A stretch of DNA of 64,000 nt from Circinella umbellata (Eukaryota > Mucoromycota > Mucoromycetes > Mucorales > Lichtheimiaceae), in the NCBI GenBank assembly GCA_025093555.1, contig JAIWNF010000007.1, positions 372,001-436,000 on the forward strand. Direction: 5' to 3'. How positions within the stretch are numbered: the first letter of the stretch is position 1; every line of letters starts with the position of its first letter. The position numbers and the translations under genes were made by a program. Below the pieces are notes generated by a model. It did no database searches, had not been told where the DNA came from, and saw only the letters and a list, made by a program, of their open reading frames with translations. Below, piece after piece: positions 52,871 through 64,000 of the stretch.

Positions 52871-54428
52871 TTGGGACAGCAACCAAAAGTCGTGCCATCC
52901 TGCCGTCGTGCCATCCCCCATGACTGCTTTTAATTTGACTCCGCAGTCTTTGGTCGTGCCTTACTATCCTGCCATCCTCTATGCGTTAAATCTACCATAT
53001 TATGGATCATAAAAAAAAAATGTACTGGTGCTTTTTTTTAATAATTTTGACATAAGAATTTAATAATAATAGATTATATATGCATATACCTGTTGTCAAT
53101 CTTATGTACCAGAGAGTGAACAATGACTATCTTTACTCAAAATCTATTTATCTAAATATGCAATACTTTTAATTAATGGAGGTACCATGAAGAGAAGACA
53201 CACAATATATGTTATGTTGACTTATACTTTGTTACAGTTCTAAATATAATTTGAAGATAGCTTATCCTAAAGTATATACATTGTATTCATCTTTTTTCGT
53301 TTCTAATAGTCAGCCTACATATCATTTTATGGCTTTCTTTTACTACGTACTGAAAAGAGTGTTGTAAAATAAAGCTGATATGATGCTTCTGTTAATTTAT
53401 CAAGAATCGCCTGAAATATCACAACATGTCTTCGAGATTCAACAGAGTAAATAAGAGAAGAGCAAAGATAATAACCACCAACTGCTTTATATGTGACATC
53501 TGTAGCAATTGGAAACATACTAATTCTAGCACAGCTAGGCATTGATGGTCCCCGGAAAGAAATCACGACCAAATCTGGTAATACACTAGCATCAGTTAGA
53601 TATCCAGGGTATGCGTTGTTAATTTTCAGGAATGGCTTGACTGGATCATCATCTAAAGAAGTTATATTCATGCGTTCCTTGGCTTTTCTTGTCTCATATC
53701 TAGTTCTCTCACGATTACCAAGAATTGGATCGATTTCTCGAGTGGATGCAATGATGGTTCCTGTTCTTGAATCAATACCAACAGTAGCTCCTTTTGGTCG
53801 CAAAGTCGGATTCTTTCCACATAATTATCCATTGCGTTATTCTGTTCCATAGATAAATGTTTTCGACTATATTGGCCATGCGAATGCATATTAATATGAG
53901 TCATTGTACACCCTTTCTTAGAAAAGATGTATACAACTCTTGCTGGACAAGGTTTATGAGCGAGTGTTCCACTACAAGATTTACAGCCTTCATTAAGTTT
54001 TTTACAGACCGCATTCTTTCTAGCTGGGGGGCGCCTTGGCAGATTGTATACTTTACAATTTTCATTTTCACAAGTAAAGTAGCCACAGCAAACACGGTCA
54101 TACTTGCGGATGCGATCACCATTTTTGTCCGCTCTACGGTTGCTATGACCACCTTTCATAGCCCATCCAATATCAAGATTAAATTTACAATAACTATCAT
54201 GTTCTTCATCAAATACAACATCATTACATGTTTCAGTAACATCGCCATTAGGGAATTGTGTTTTGAAATAAGTTACAATTTTTGTTGTCATTTTTTAGAA
54301 ATTAATAGAAACGTGTAGTTGGGAGACAGGATAGTAAGGCACACTCAATGGCACGACGAAGACAGCGGAACACAGTCATGGGGGGATGGCACGACGGCAG
54401 GATGGCACGACTTTTAGTACCTGCCCAA
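52871..54428. mobile_element. truncated Mutator-like element (MULE) with long inverted repeats
   Basis: Ends are inverted repeats of about 56 bp: left 52871-52926, right 54373-54428. The core gtcgtgccatcctgccgtcg is perfectly matched and the outer TTGGG(A)CAG differs by small changes. Further in, weaker inverted similarity continues (gtcgtgccttactatcctg). The repeats themselves contain a tandem CGTGCCATCC unit. The interior (1.45 kb) has a degenerate transposase on the minus strand. I could not find a clear 9-bp target duplication. Long repeats plus a GCM-like zinc region and a MULE-type catalytic segment indicate a Mutator-superfamily element with the 3' part of its transposase deleted. Confidence 0.75.
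53327..54291 (-). pseudogene. MULE transposase N-terminal part, frameshifted and truncated
   Basis: ATG at 54291. The first 150 codons form a GCM/WRKY-like zinc-binding domain: WAMKGGHSNRRADKNGDR, VCCGYFTCENENCKVYNLPR, CKKLNEGCKSCSG, then THINMHSHGQYSRKHLS. The frame changes near 53800-53812. The second frame carries DPILGNRERTRYETRKAKER and the MULE-type start of the catalytic domain, ATDVTYKAVGGYYLCSS, whose first Asp is a candidate catalytic residue, followed by RRHVVIFQAILDKL. It ends at the TAG/TGA region near 53327, well before the remaining catalytic residues, so it lacks most of the DDE domain and cannot be active. Confidence 0.75.
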
Positions 54429-54444
54429 AATTACTGTGGCCGAT

Positions 54445-55010
54445 GCATATTATTGGCCACTAGCATCTTTTTTCTTAGATAGACGCTCTCACTCCTCCCT
54501 TTCACATCGTAACATTTTATTAGAATTTTTTCGTCTCATTGATGCACAACTTTATACTTTACATCCTTTTTTCTACGATATGTAGATATTTCTCAAGTTT
54601 CCCCTCTCCCAGTTCATTCTTCTATTCAAGCTTTATTACCTAGTCTTAGTTTCCCTACTCCCTTTGTTAAAGTCTCTTCTCATATTTTTCGCACTACTGT
54701 TATTACTAACGTTTTACGTAATCCTCACACTTCATTTATAGAACCTTTGGAAGTGAGACAGTGGCGTCTTTTTTGGGCCGAACCTATCCTACCCCAAGTA
54801 CGTAACCTCTGGTACCGAGCGTTACATCAATCACTCTCATGCAAAGTCAATTTGCACAAGATCTTACCATACCTTCATCCATCTGATGTATGTTCACTTT
54901 GTAACAACAATTCTCCTGACACTCTTCTCCACTTTCTTTATACCTGTCCTATTTGTTGTATTATAAGAACATTATCTCTTTATCCCAGATGAAATAAGAA
55001 ATCATATTTA
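54445..55010 (+). pseudogene. decayed LINE ORF2 C-terminal fragment
   Basis: Plus-strand stretch in two frames: FFLDRRSHSSLSHRNILLEF first, then (frame change near 54585) WRLFWAEPILPQVRNLWYRA and a zinc-binding end CSLCNNNSPDTLLHFLYTC. This matches in layout the zf-RVT end of the full LINE at 36050-36290 (CQLCHITIDSSSHFLVSC, preceded by FSAGRNLWFRAVHRTL) but at clearly lower identity, so it is a different LINE family. It abuts the MULE's right inverted repeat. Confidence 0.7.
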
Positions 55011-55379
55011 AAATATTTAAAATACAGACGTGAACAGAACTCAATTCTAAAAAGGAAACTGAGTAAAATCGCATAACGATGTCCTGCCCCTCGTCAACTT
55101 AAATTAAAGAATAAAAGAGAGTATCGTGGCTAAGTCAATATACTTCAGAACAGTAGCTATATAGTAACCTTCTTAATATTGATGACTAATATCAAGTACC
55201 CGACTTTACTATCAATCATCTACATCATTCCATTAACTAAACCCCATAACTCATAGAATAGAAATCATATAAATATGGGTTGTAAATATTATTTTAAAGA
55301 AAATAACTTTATTCTAGTTTCTAAATTATTAATAAAGATATATAACAAAGTCTCAAAGGATTTATACCTTGTCTGTTTT

Positions 55380-55970
55380 TATTTCCTACTTTTATTAAAA
55401 TAACCAAATATCGCACTATTAAATGGGACATTTGGTGTTTCTTTGGACCGAGCTATTTCTCTTCCCTCCTACCAACAACGATGTTCATTCTGCCATTTTT
55501 TCTCTCCTTTCCCCACATCCAATCTCGCGTTAGTAGCCACACTATTGTTGCTTGTATTCTTCACTGAATCTGGAGTGCTCATTGGCGCTTCATTTTTGAT
55601 GCAGTCCCCCTTGATAGGGATAGTATCAGTCATAACATTCATTACTTGCTATCTCAATCGCACTCATTACTTACTTACGAACCGCCATAATGCATTTCAC
55701 CATATCACATTAAAAAAAAAACCTCAATAACACTGTATTCCGATTATTCTATTGATCGGTCCCCACTGTCAAGTCCAAGGTTGTCCAAGTATCGTCGTCC
55801 ACTGTCTCTCTCCCATTGTCTCTTTATGCTTCACACTAAACATTGGTGCTGGCTCGCACTTCTTTATCCTCTCCCATATTGTTCTTCCTCTGTCTCCTTA
55901 TCTCAACTTAGTTGCACCCCTCAAATTCCGACGTGTGATTAAATAAAAAATGGACTCTTCAGTCTCCTGC
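55380..55970 (+). pseudogene. further LINE-like 3' remnants
   Basis: Degenerate plus-strand sequence resembling the extreme C-terminus of LINE ORF2: IWRFIFDAVPLDRDSI in one frame at about 55577-55625, comparable to SYWNLIFNNHPFDPIQVS of the full element. A similar GC level to the fragment at 54445-55010 and an intervening 370 bp of AT-rich sequence suggest one relic split by a later insertion, ending in an A-rich tract at about 55968-55980. Confidence 0.45.
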
Positions 55971-55986
55971 AAAAAAAAAAGTTACC

Positions 55987-58061
55987 ATGTCTACCATAAC
56001 AACAGCAATCGAACAAGGTATAATTGTTTCCATGGTGATGTGTTCTGAAATATTTATGAATGATATGTTAAACTAACGATTTTGTAAATAGAAATTTCAA
56101 AATACATACAGAAAAATGACATTCAGAAATTAAAAGCTGCAGATTTTGTAAGTTCTAATCAGCATCTCATTGCTAAAAGTTTGACACCTGGTCAAAATTT
56201 TAAAGAGATCTGGATGGGTTGTTTGGCAAAAGTAGCAAATGACAGAGGTTTAAAATTAGTAAGTATTGAATCAATGGTTTTTAGTATGATGGTTATGGGT
56301 TCGGCGCCATTTCGAAAAATCAATAGCAATTTTCCAGTTTGGAGCAAAACTAATAAACATATCGACATGGCAGGAAAAATCTCGCCCAGACTGGTCACTA
56401 TTAGATATATTATATGAAAAACTGGTACAAAATGAAGAATACACTAGTAAGAATAGCACATCGTCAAAATCACAAACAAATTGTTCAAATAACGACAGCA
56501 ACGACAGCAACAACAGCAACAACAGCAACAAGACGAAGCTTTCAAAACAAGACATTGAAAACATCGAAAACATGTTCAAATCTTTGAATCCTCAGAAGTT
56601 TTGGAAATTATCTAGTGGCACACTTGTTGAAGAACAGATGAAAAAGTTTGCGTTGACCTGTAGTCATGAACAGTAAGTCTTATTATTATCAGTAGTATGA
56701 TCTGCTTTTTACACACTTCTCGTGCTTCGCTTTCAAAGTGCTTTTCAATGATTATTTGATATCTCTCTACTAATAACACAACTAACTATATAATAGCCCT
56801 TGTCATTCAATGATTATGGATCCCCAAGATTCAAACTGGAAAAATTATTTCACTGATGAAGAGTTGTTTGAGATCGAACGAGAAGGAGAACCAAAATTTT
56901 GTCAACTTCCAGTCAAAATGAATCAATACTTAGATAATTACAAAAACTTGGTAATTTTTTTTTTTATTTTATAGGTCGTAGTAAATATATTCATGTTTAC
57001 ACAAAGGGCGATTTGATTAACTGAAAATAATAACACAGACAAGTCTTGACGATATATGGACAGAAAACACCAAGCATAGTTTTCATCCCATTGAACAAGC
57101 GGATATGAATTGGCTCGATTCATCCGTTGCTCGTGCCGTTGACATTATTATGAAAAATATTCATAAAAATTACGAAACTGAAGCTGATTTAATGAAGCGT
57201 GTTTGGGTTTTGATTGATTGTTGTTTTGATGATGGAGGTGTAGATGCCATTTCGTAAGTTTTGCTTTAAACATAATCTCCGTAAAAGTTGATAATTGACT
57301 GGATGTGGTTAATTCACTCATTAATCCTTATTTTAGCGGGGAATACGTGTCGAAAGCAACAACAGCAAGAGTGAACACAGATAGATCTATTGCAGCAATA
57401 AAAGCCATGTCACGACGAAAAATTGGAACAAAAACTGACATGTTGTTCACTACTGAATTTCTTGAGCTTGGAACCTGCGAAGCAGGAAAAGTTACTGACA
57501 TAAATAACACGAAAACGATTTACGAAGCTGGTATGAAAATACCAAAAACCTTGAAAGATATGATGTATCTTCTTGCAAACGAGTGTCCTTCTCAATTACG
57601 GCAGTTGAAGACTTGTGGCTTTGTTATAAGCGGTAGGTTTATTGTGTGGTGACTATGAACTGGTGAATATGATCAAAGTGTTAGTACTGACTTGGGAGGC
57701 CACTTGCTTCGATGTTTTATTAGGATTAAGTATTTTACCATTAATAATGGACTCTCCTAAGGGATATATATGCCGAATCAATCGTCCATCCCGTTTTTTC
57801 CACCACCCAACAGATCAATTTGACTTTTTAAAAAACATGAGAAGTATTGTCCGTATTATATATAATGCAAAAATAGTAATGAATGATGTTAATAGAATGA
57901 TAAACGAAACAGAAGAGGAACTGGAGTTTGGATCGCACGCTGATGTTATATTACCACTGTCCTTTATACCCGAAACCTCCCCAACATTCTCAAAAAAAAG
58001 AAAGCTCACCAGCGCCGACTCAGAACAAGTGACATCTGTAACAACTACAGCAACTACGTAA
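55987..58061 (+). CDS. lineage-specific protein of unknown function A
   Basis: Seven exons: 55987-56017, 56092-56258, 56374-56672, 56797-56950, 57039-57253, 57337-57632, 57685-58061; 512 aa, in frame throughout. N-terminal helical region (IWMGCLAKVANDRGL, then DWSLLDILYEKLVQNEEY), an Asn/Ser-repeat linker (SNDSNNSNNSN), and FWKLSSGTLVEEQMKKF before CSHEHPCHSMI. The middle has WVLIDCCFDDG and a segment with Arg/Lys (AIKAMSRRKIGTKTDMLFTT) leading to FLELGTCEAGK and TKTIYEAGMKIPKTLKDMMY. The end is GFVISG, LIMDSPKGYICRINRPSRF, and a basic NLS-like KKRKLT. The sequence of blocks (WKLSxGTxVE, RRKxGxKxDxLF, E.G.CE.GK, K.PK.LKDM, GF.ISG, DxPxGYxCRI) is one I associate with expanded families of unknown function in Mucorales and relatives; that association is from memory. 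No enzyme motif visible. Confidence 0.7.
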
Positions 58062-58563
58062 TTTTTATTTTTACTTTATTCACTGTGCTCCACTTGTATA
58101 CATAATCCCACGCTACAACATTATTCATCTATTTTCATCATATCTACCAATCATCATTCCTCTCTTCCAAAAAAAATACCATCTCTTCATTTTTTTTATC
58201 TTCATTTTTCATCAGATCAACTCATCATCATACCATTCTCTCCAAAAAATATTATTTCATTTTTTTCTAGTTTCAATTTTTTCTTAACTTCATTTTCCTT
58301 GTAACATCATTTTTATTTTCGTAGTTTCATATTTTAAGATAATAGTATTTAAAACAGTACAGCATTAACAACTTGAACTGTTAACCTCAAATATAACGTT
58401 GTATGCTCTTCTAAATCGATATACATATTAATAAGTTGTTGCGATAAATGTATTACGTATACTATTGGAAAATTTTTGGTCCTATTTTCCTTATTTAATA
58501 GATATTCTTGTGAAATGAAATGAAGGGTAAGCAAAACAGTATATCATTTCAAGAAAATCTATA
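58062..58563. other. spacer before MITE copy 2
   Basis: About 500 bp; pyrimidine-rich 3' flank of the preceding gene (58090-58330), then AT-rich sequence up to the MITE. No gene seen. Confidence 0.4.
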
Positions 58564-59347
58564 CTGCCACCGCTCGCTATAACGATATTCGATATAACTA
58601 TATTTCGATATAGAGATAGTGTTTTGGGGTTCAAGACAGATTAAGCAGAGAACTATCATTAATTTTTAATAATGGTATTCGATAAGGCCTCAGGAAAAGT
58701 ATTGTTATATCGAGCGGACAAATGATATCCTTTTACTTTTAAAAACGAAATAATAGTAATTACTATCCATTTTTTTAAACTTCTTGCTTTAGTTTTTAAA
58801 CATTTTTGTCAAGAGTTTAATAATTTGAACATCAAATTTATCTTCAGGCATCGCCTTTTCCATAAAAAGAAAGCCAATGATATCCTGCTTTTGCTTCTTT
58901 CTTATAAAAATCATATTTGTTTTTTTTATCAACTATGCAAGTCGTACTTGTTCTTGTCATTTTGCATGGCTTTATAAACAATAGACAGTTTTTGATGCTT
59001 ATTATAGAAGTACAATACTCGCATTTCTTTACTAATATGGGATCAGCATTAATTATATGTGACCATATGATTGTAATTCAGTCAGAAGTAATAAGTCAAG
59101 GAATATTTAATAAAAAAAAATGTACAAAGAAAAAAAAAGGACGGTTTTATTTTTATAGCTTATGTACGGTATGAATGATATAATGTGTTGCTAGAGCTTT
59201 CTTCTTTTTGTAAGACATATATATAATATGTGAGGTCAAGTACATATGGATACGATTTTACCCGAACATTATAACTCAAATCAAGAATTCGATATAACGA
59301 TGCACTTTTGGTCCGACGGGGTGTATCGTTATAGCGAGCGGTAACGG
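58564..59347. mobile_element. pogo/Tc1-mariner-like MITE, copy 2
   Basis: 784 bp, same orientation and overall sequence as 20474-21242 (shared ends CCACCGCTCGCTATAACGATA and ATCGTTATAGCGAGCGGT, shared internal stretches such as caatagacagtttttgatgct), flanked by TA at 58562-58563 and 59348-59349. It differs by scattered substitutions and small indels, so the two copies are old. Non-coding. Confidence 0.85.
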
Positions 59348-59349
59348 TA

Positions 59350-60162
59350 GTGCTATAATGAATTTAGACATATATAAGACAAATTTTTTAAGCTTTCTTT
59401 ACTCTATAACAAATAAAAATAAAGATATCAGATCTCATTAATATAAACTCAAAGAGCGATTGCAGTTTAGTTATTCCGAACAAATATTACGTAATATTGT
59501 TTATGCATCATCCATTCAAAGAGCAGGAAGCACAAAAAAAAAAGATGTCATGCCTCCTCCTTTTGCATTATGCACAAGTAATGTTCTGTGTAACAATAGG
59601 AAATCATGCCTTCGTCAATGTACAGAATGTTGCTCTCTTTAATACAGCTTAACGCTATAAGGAACAAAAATAATCTAGAACCAATAAAAAAAAGAATTAG
59701 CTACGTACACCATCGATGGCGTGTTTATCTATCATTATTTGTGTTTATGTTTATAGAAATAATCACACCATCTTGATAATGTAGCGTAATTTTCTGTCAT
59801 CTTTATTTTAAAAATGAATAAGCATTAGATTATTAAACAAAGAATAAAATAAGAGCTATACCAAAAAAAAAAGATCAAGCTTTTTCCCATTCAAATGATA
59901 CTCATCATTATAATGGTAATAATGGTGGAATATAATGAATACGTAGAGTAATCAGCTTTTTATTCAATAGAAAAAAAACCAACATTTTTTTTTTATTTAT
60001 GCAATTTTATACGTTCCGATTGATTGAATAAGCGAGCTTGATTGTCTTGTTTTAATTAGTCTTTCTTTTTTATGCTATCATGTCACTTAACATTAAGTAT
60101 CAATTCCCCAAGCATAAAGACCAGAAGCGCGAGTTTTTTTTTTTCTAAAAATATACTAAAAG
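59350..60162. other. spacer with one weak Cys-rich ORF
   Basis: A 60-codon frame (59460-59642, no ATG) ends in a Cys-rich stretch (LCNNRKSCLRQCTECCSL); it may be an exon remnant. An ATG at 60080 opens MSLNIKYQFPKHKDQKREF and may be exon 1 of the next gene, but I see no donor before it runs into poly-T. Otherwise AT-rich. Confidence 0.35.
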
Positions 60163-62570
60163 ATTGGGACTTCAGCAATTTGCTTCAAAATTCCCTAATG
60201 ACAACAACAAGAAAAATCACACAGATTACTTGAATGGATTATATTGGGTGAAAAAGCATTTCATTTTTAATACTCTAAGAAGACATGTAGAGATGTTGTT
60301 ACAAGAATGGAAAAAGGTATTATTACACAAAACATACTGTTTTGCTGCTTTCTAGTAAGCTCACAATGAATTTTTTTGAATCAAAATATATAGTCTTCAG
60401 CTGATAAATTGAGAGCAACCGGTTCGCCTATTCCTCCTTCTAGTATCATTGTAACGAACTCAAACAATGTCAATATTGGGTATAAATACAAACTTTTATT
60501 AATTGCGTACAGTTGCTGAGTTTTACTGTCAATCTAATCGCTAAACTATTATTACTATAGAACTGACAACAACATTGGCAAGGTATAGTAAGCAACCACC
60601 GCATCTTACTTTACTTTTTAACTAATTTACAATGCTATGGGCTATATAGAGGGAACGAAAATCAAATGATGATGATGATATTGAAGCACGAAAAAGAAAC
60701 AAAGCAGCAAATGATATATTCGATGAAGAATGGGAAAAAGATGAAGCATTTCAACAATCTTGGTTTGGTGAAGGTGAACAACAGCGAGAAGTGCAAACAG
60801 AAAGTGATGAAGAAAGAGAAGAAGGTAAACATGGGATTTAATATATTTGACGTATAAACCGTGCCCGTAGAAAAAAACATGTTTAAAAAAGAACAAAGTT
60901 ACTTGGATGTAAACAACAAACAAAAGAGACCAAGAAGGTAACAATAACCTATTAAAAAATTATATAGTGGTCTCGTTATGGTATGGTTGGAGCAAGTTCG
61001 TTGATAGTTTTGTTAACAAGGATCCGTCAAATATATATAAGTATGTTCTGCTTGAAAACGATAGCGGACTGTTTAATTCTTAAACTAACTTTTGTAATTA
61101 GGCCAGAATTGTATGGTGTTTAATGGTCTGGCAAAGGTGTCAGTAAACGCGAAGACATTCCATTTGATTTATTTTGTGGTATTCAGGAACACGTAAGAAC
61201 AAAGTTTAGGACTTTTATTTATAACAAATTCCAAGATGCCATTGATGAAATTTTAAAGGCTGTATGTATTTATCTGGAGCGCTTGATTTTTTTTATAACC
61301 CCTTGTTTACCGTCTCTAACGAATATATATTAATTTTTAAAAGGATCGTATCACAAATATGGAAATCGCGGTCGACTCTTTTCCTGTTACCCAAGGATCA
61401 CGCTCAGAAGCACTGTTTGTTCGTGATATAATGTCCCCATTGTAAGTGATTTTTTAGTATGAAATTCGATAGTATCATACAAATTCATAATTCTATCAGT
61501 TACGTATATACTTAGTTTGCTAACAATAGTGACTTGATGTAGTGCAAGAGACATTTTTACTGGTGTTGTCAGTGTTAAAGAATCTGAGTAGTCTTGGAAC
61601 GATAGTATTTCGTGGCCGATGATGAAGTCGTGTGTTAGGTATATCACTGTGGAAAAAAAGCAAACTATTACATTTATACCAGGAGAAACACCACTTCACA
61701 CTATGACCAAAGTTAATGCCACTACTACATCGAAACCGTACAATGCTGACGCTATTCTTCGCGCAACCGATATCGGAAATGCTGAGATATGTTTATTGGA
61801 AACATCTAGTGCTTTTGATAAGGCTGGAAGACCGAAAATAAGCTTTGATCACCGCAAGGCTATGTTTGGATTATTGTCTATTGCACAAGAATATTATCAC
61901 GCAATGTACAAAGAGCTGAAAAAAATGGAATTTATCTTTATCCATGCCCATGGTAAGCTTAGTTTATCATTACGTACTGTTATATCTCTATATACATCCA
62001 ATCTATGGCATTATTAACATGATAGACCTTAGGGAATTCTATTCGAGTATGGTCGTTATATAGTCCCGAAGCTGGTGTGTATATCATGAACAAGGAATTG
62101 AAGATGCCTTTACCTGTTTTATTTGAAAAGAAAGAAGAGTACCTATTTGATTTTTTGGAAGGTTCTTGGAAATTAACAGTAAGTATACCTGTTGTACTGT
62201 TGGGGGATTGTAGATTAGGAACCCAAGCTACTCTGACATCCATTTGATGGTCTTCGTATATGCAAAATATGGCTTCACCACGACATTTATTCTTATTAAC
62301 GAAATTAAAAAGACTTTATTATCAGATTCGATCTCTGGGTTGGAAGAAATCCACTCTACCCACAAAAGAAATTTAATAGAATCAAGAAGAAACAAAAACA
62401 AGCATCAACCTCTCTCATATTTTGTAAAGCCAGCTCTCCAAAAAATGACAGAACGTCAACATGCAACTATTGTAACAGATGATGGTCGCAGAAGCTCGCC
62501 TCTTCTTCCTCCAGAAGACTATGAACAAAAATCGGACTCTGATGACGAACCTTTACAAATAGCAATTTAA
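60163..62570 (+). CDS. lineage-specific protein of unknown function B (5' end uncertain)
   Basis: Multi-exon gene; exons I trust: 60163-60316, 60394-60479, 60561-60592, 60650-60824, 60871-60937, 61144-61261, 61344-61441, about 61591-61954, a fragment starting after 62033 and ending at 62178, and 62214-62570. The true start and one junction near 61442-61590 are unresolved. The N-terminal part is acidic and charged (NDDDDIEARKRNKAANDIFD, EEWEKDEAFQQSWFGEGEQQ). The middle has EDIPFDLFCGIQEHVRTKFR and MEIAVDSFPVTQGSRSEALF. The C-terminal half has the best blocks: YNADAILRATDIGNAEICLL, ETSSAF, KAMFGLLSIAQEYYHAMYKE, then IRVWSLYSPEAGVYIM. It ends in an acidic tail (SDSDDEPLQIAI). No catalytic motif known to me. 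The 'nucleotide-free' globular block followed by a WSL strand resembles another expanded Mucoromycota family of unknown function (from memory). Confidence 0.6.
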
Positions 62571-63457
62571 CTTAACCATTCATCCATTGTATATACACTT
62601 ATCTTTCGCTTGGTTTTGACAACACGAATACCACTTTCTTTTCATTTCTGTAATTCTTTTATCAACGTCCCCTCTCCCCATGTAAAAAAAATGACTCATG
62701 ACTTTTTTTTTATCGCAAAGATTATTCCTTCATCCCTGGTTATCAAATTGCGTGTATATTCTGTTGCGTCACTTTAATTGAAAGGTTCTTATATCCATAC
62801 TCGTTATCAGCTATCTTTTTCACGAAATATTTTTTTGACCAACCAGTCCTTACTATTATCATCAGAAAGAACAAACCCACATTTACTTGTTTTCGAAAAG
62901 TTTTATATATTAATGTGGTTTACGTGCGTGAAACGCATTTTTTTAAAAAAGCAAACAAGCACAGGCAATTAAACAGCAGCCAACATGGCAAAACTATCGA
63001 AAGCATCTTTTCAATACGAATGAACTCTATGTACCATAAATATTTCTTTTCAGCAGACTGTCATTATCATTATTTTCTGCCTTGTTTCTTTGTAGAATGC
63101 ACCAAAGTAGATTAAGAAAAGAAAAGAACGATTTGATGTGTAAGCAGAGAATTTAGAGACGAGTTATTAGTTCCCATTATAAAAGGAATTTGAATTCGTT
63201 ATTTGTGGTGTGGATCTGAGAAGTGTAAGGAATAAAAAGAAACACGACTTCAGATCAAGAAGAAAAATTGTAAAATATATATAAATAAATTTTTTATCAT
63301 AACAACTTTAAAAGGATTTATGCCTCTGTTGATATACATACTCCTTTTCTTTTTCGTTCAGTTTGCATGAGCATGCATCACACACCCCTTTTTTATATGT
63401 ATATATAAATAAAACGTATTTTTTTTTCTTGTTACGTACTCTTTTTTTTTCGATGTT
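62571..63457. other. spacer and MFS promoter
   Basis: About 890 bp, AT-rich; short poly-T and poly-A runs precede the MFS start. No gene recognised. Confidence 0.4.
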
Positions 63458-64000
63458 ATGGACTTTAAGACGAGCAAAAAAAAAATGAAAATTGTTGCTG
63501 TTGATGAACCATCTATAATACAAGAACGAAAGGTGATACAAAAAATTAACCTTGTTGCTGTTCCTGTTATGTTACTTGTCATGTTTTTTCAGGTATACCA
63601 ATGAAAGAATAACATAGTACCTTTTTCTTTTTCTGCTGTTGAAAACTGTTGCTATGGGTACGTATTAACTTTATATAATACTTTGGTCGACAATAACAAA
63701 AATATGTGTATTTCCTCTAGCAACTTGACAAAATGACACTAAATTTTGCTGCGATGCTTGGTATATATAAGGACGTAAATATCAGCCATGATGAATTTGG
63801 ATTAGCTGGATCGCTTTATTATCTCGCTCAGTTAATTTTTCAAGTACGTTTAATAATGATAAAAAAATATTTTATAGACAAAGCGTCATCAAACGTCAAT
63901 TTACTACAAGTACTATGATTAATCTGTATTATCATGACTGGCATTACATAGTCTACCGTAGTAATTTATTTTCTGCAACGATTTCCTCTTTCAAAAGTAC
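63458..64000 (+). CDS. allantoate permease-type MFS transporter, 5' part
   Basis: Partial gene cut by the right edge. Exons 63458-63592, 63721-63843 and 63952-64000+ join in phase. After a short Lys-rich cytosolic start comes RKVIQKINLVAVPVMLLVMFFQQLDKMTLNFAAML, which is transmembrane segment 1 of the anion:cation symporter (Dal5/Tna1) group, with DKMTLNFAA replacing the usual 'DRTNIGNA'. Then GLAGSLYYLAQLIFQ (segment 2 region) and IYFLQRFPLSK, matching the family's 'LLQRFPLSKYL'. Substrate class: allantoate, nicotinate, biotin-type organic anions; exact substrate unknown. Most of the protein lies outside the window. Confidence 0.82.

Noticed and set aside
56181..56417. 78-codon ORF inside gene A ending at 56417
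   Set aside because: It reads through intron 2 of gene A (GTAAGT donor at 56259, acceptor before 56374); the spliced frame is better.

Overview
The window reads as nuclear DNA of a filamentous fungus, most likely an early-diverging Mucoromycota/Mucorales-type species. The grounds are: AT-rich spacers; dense short (about 50-150 nt) GT-AG introns that restore uninterrupted, family-typical proteins when removed; a eukaryotic housekeeping gene set; a U11/U12-35K minor-spliceosome protein and a voltage-gated proton channel, both absent from common yeasts; and transposable elements of types frequent in Mucoromycota. The species cannot be named from sequence alone. Exon coordinates were worked out by hand; every complete model given with exon sums has a total divisible by three and no internal stop.

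Layout. 1-18.3 kb is a compact gene block: 3' end of a mitochondrial m-AAA protease (+), MGS1/WRNIP1 (+) converging on MED11 (-), a divergent-motif methyltransferase (-), a NUP98/NUP116-type FG nucleoporin (-), the mRNA capping guanylyltransferase CEG1 (+) and methionine aminopeptidase 2 (-). 18.3-24 kb is gene-poor: a small conserved-looking ORF, a 39-unit TAC microsatellite and a pogo/Tc1-like MITE. 24-34.8 kb holds a two-finger C2H2 protein (-), a Q-rich orphan (+), an SSH4/EAR1-type Rsp5 adaptor (-), BCS1 (-) and SNRNP35 (-). 35.7-41.5 kb is one non-LTR retrotransposon (-) bounded by a 15-bp target duplication, with frameshifts in both ORFs. 42.2-48.5 kb holds POL12/POLA2 (-) and PRMT3 (+) sharing a 220-bp divergent promoter, then an Hv1-type proton channel (+). 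48.5-55.97 kb is a transposon graveyard: an orphan ORF, a Cys-rich fragment, a truncated MULE with about 56-bp inverted repeats, and decayed LINE 3' ends. 56-62.6 kb carries two lineage-specific unknown genes on the + strand with a second MITE copy between them. The window ends inside an allantoate-permease-like MFS transporter (+).

The housekeeping genes are not an operon-like pathway. Several nevertheless fall into related nuclear processes: transcription and mRNA maturation (MED11, CEG1, SNRNP35), replication and its tolerance pathway (POL12, MGS1), mRNA/protein transport (NUP98), and inner-membrane proteostasis (m-AAA protease, BCS1). The most interesting unexplained material is the pair of lineage-specific genes at 56-62.6 kb and the orphan methyltransferase-like protein at 7.5-9 kb.
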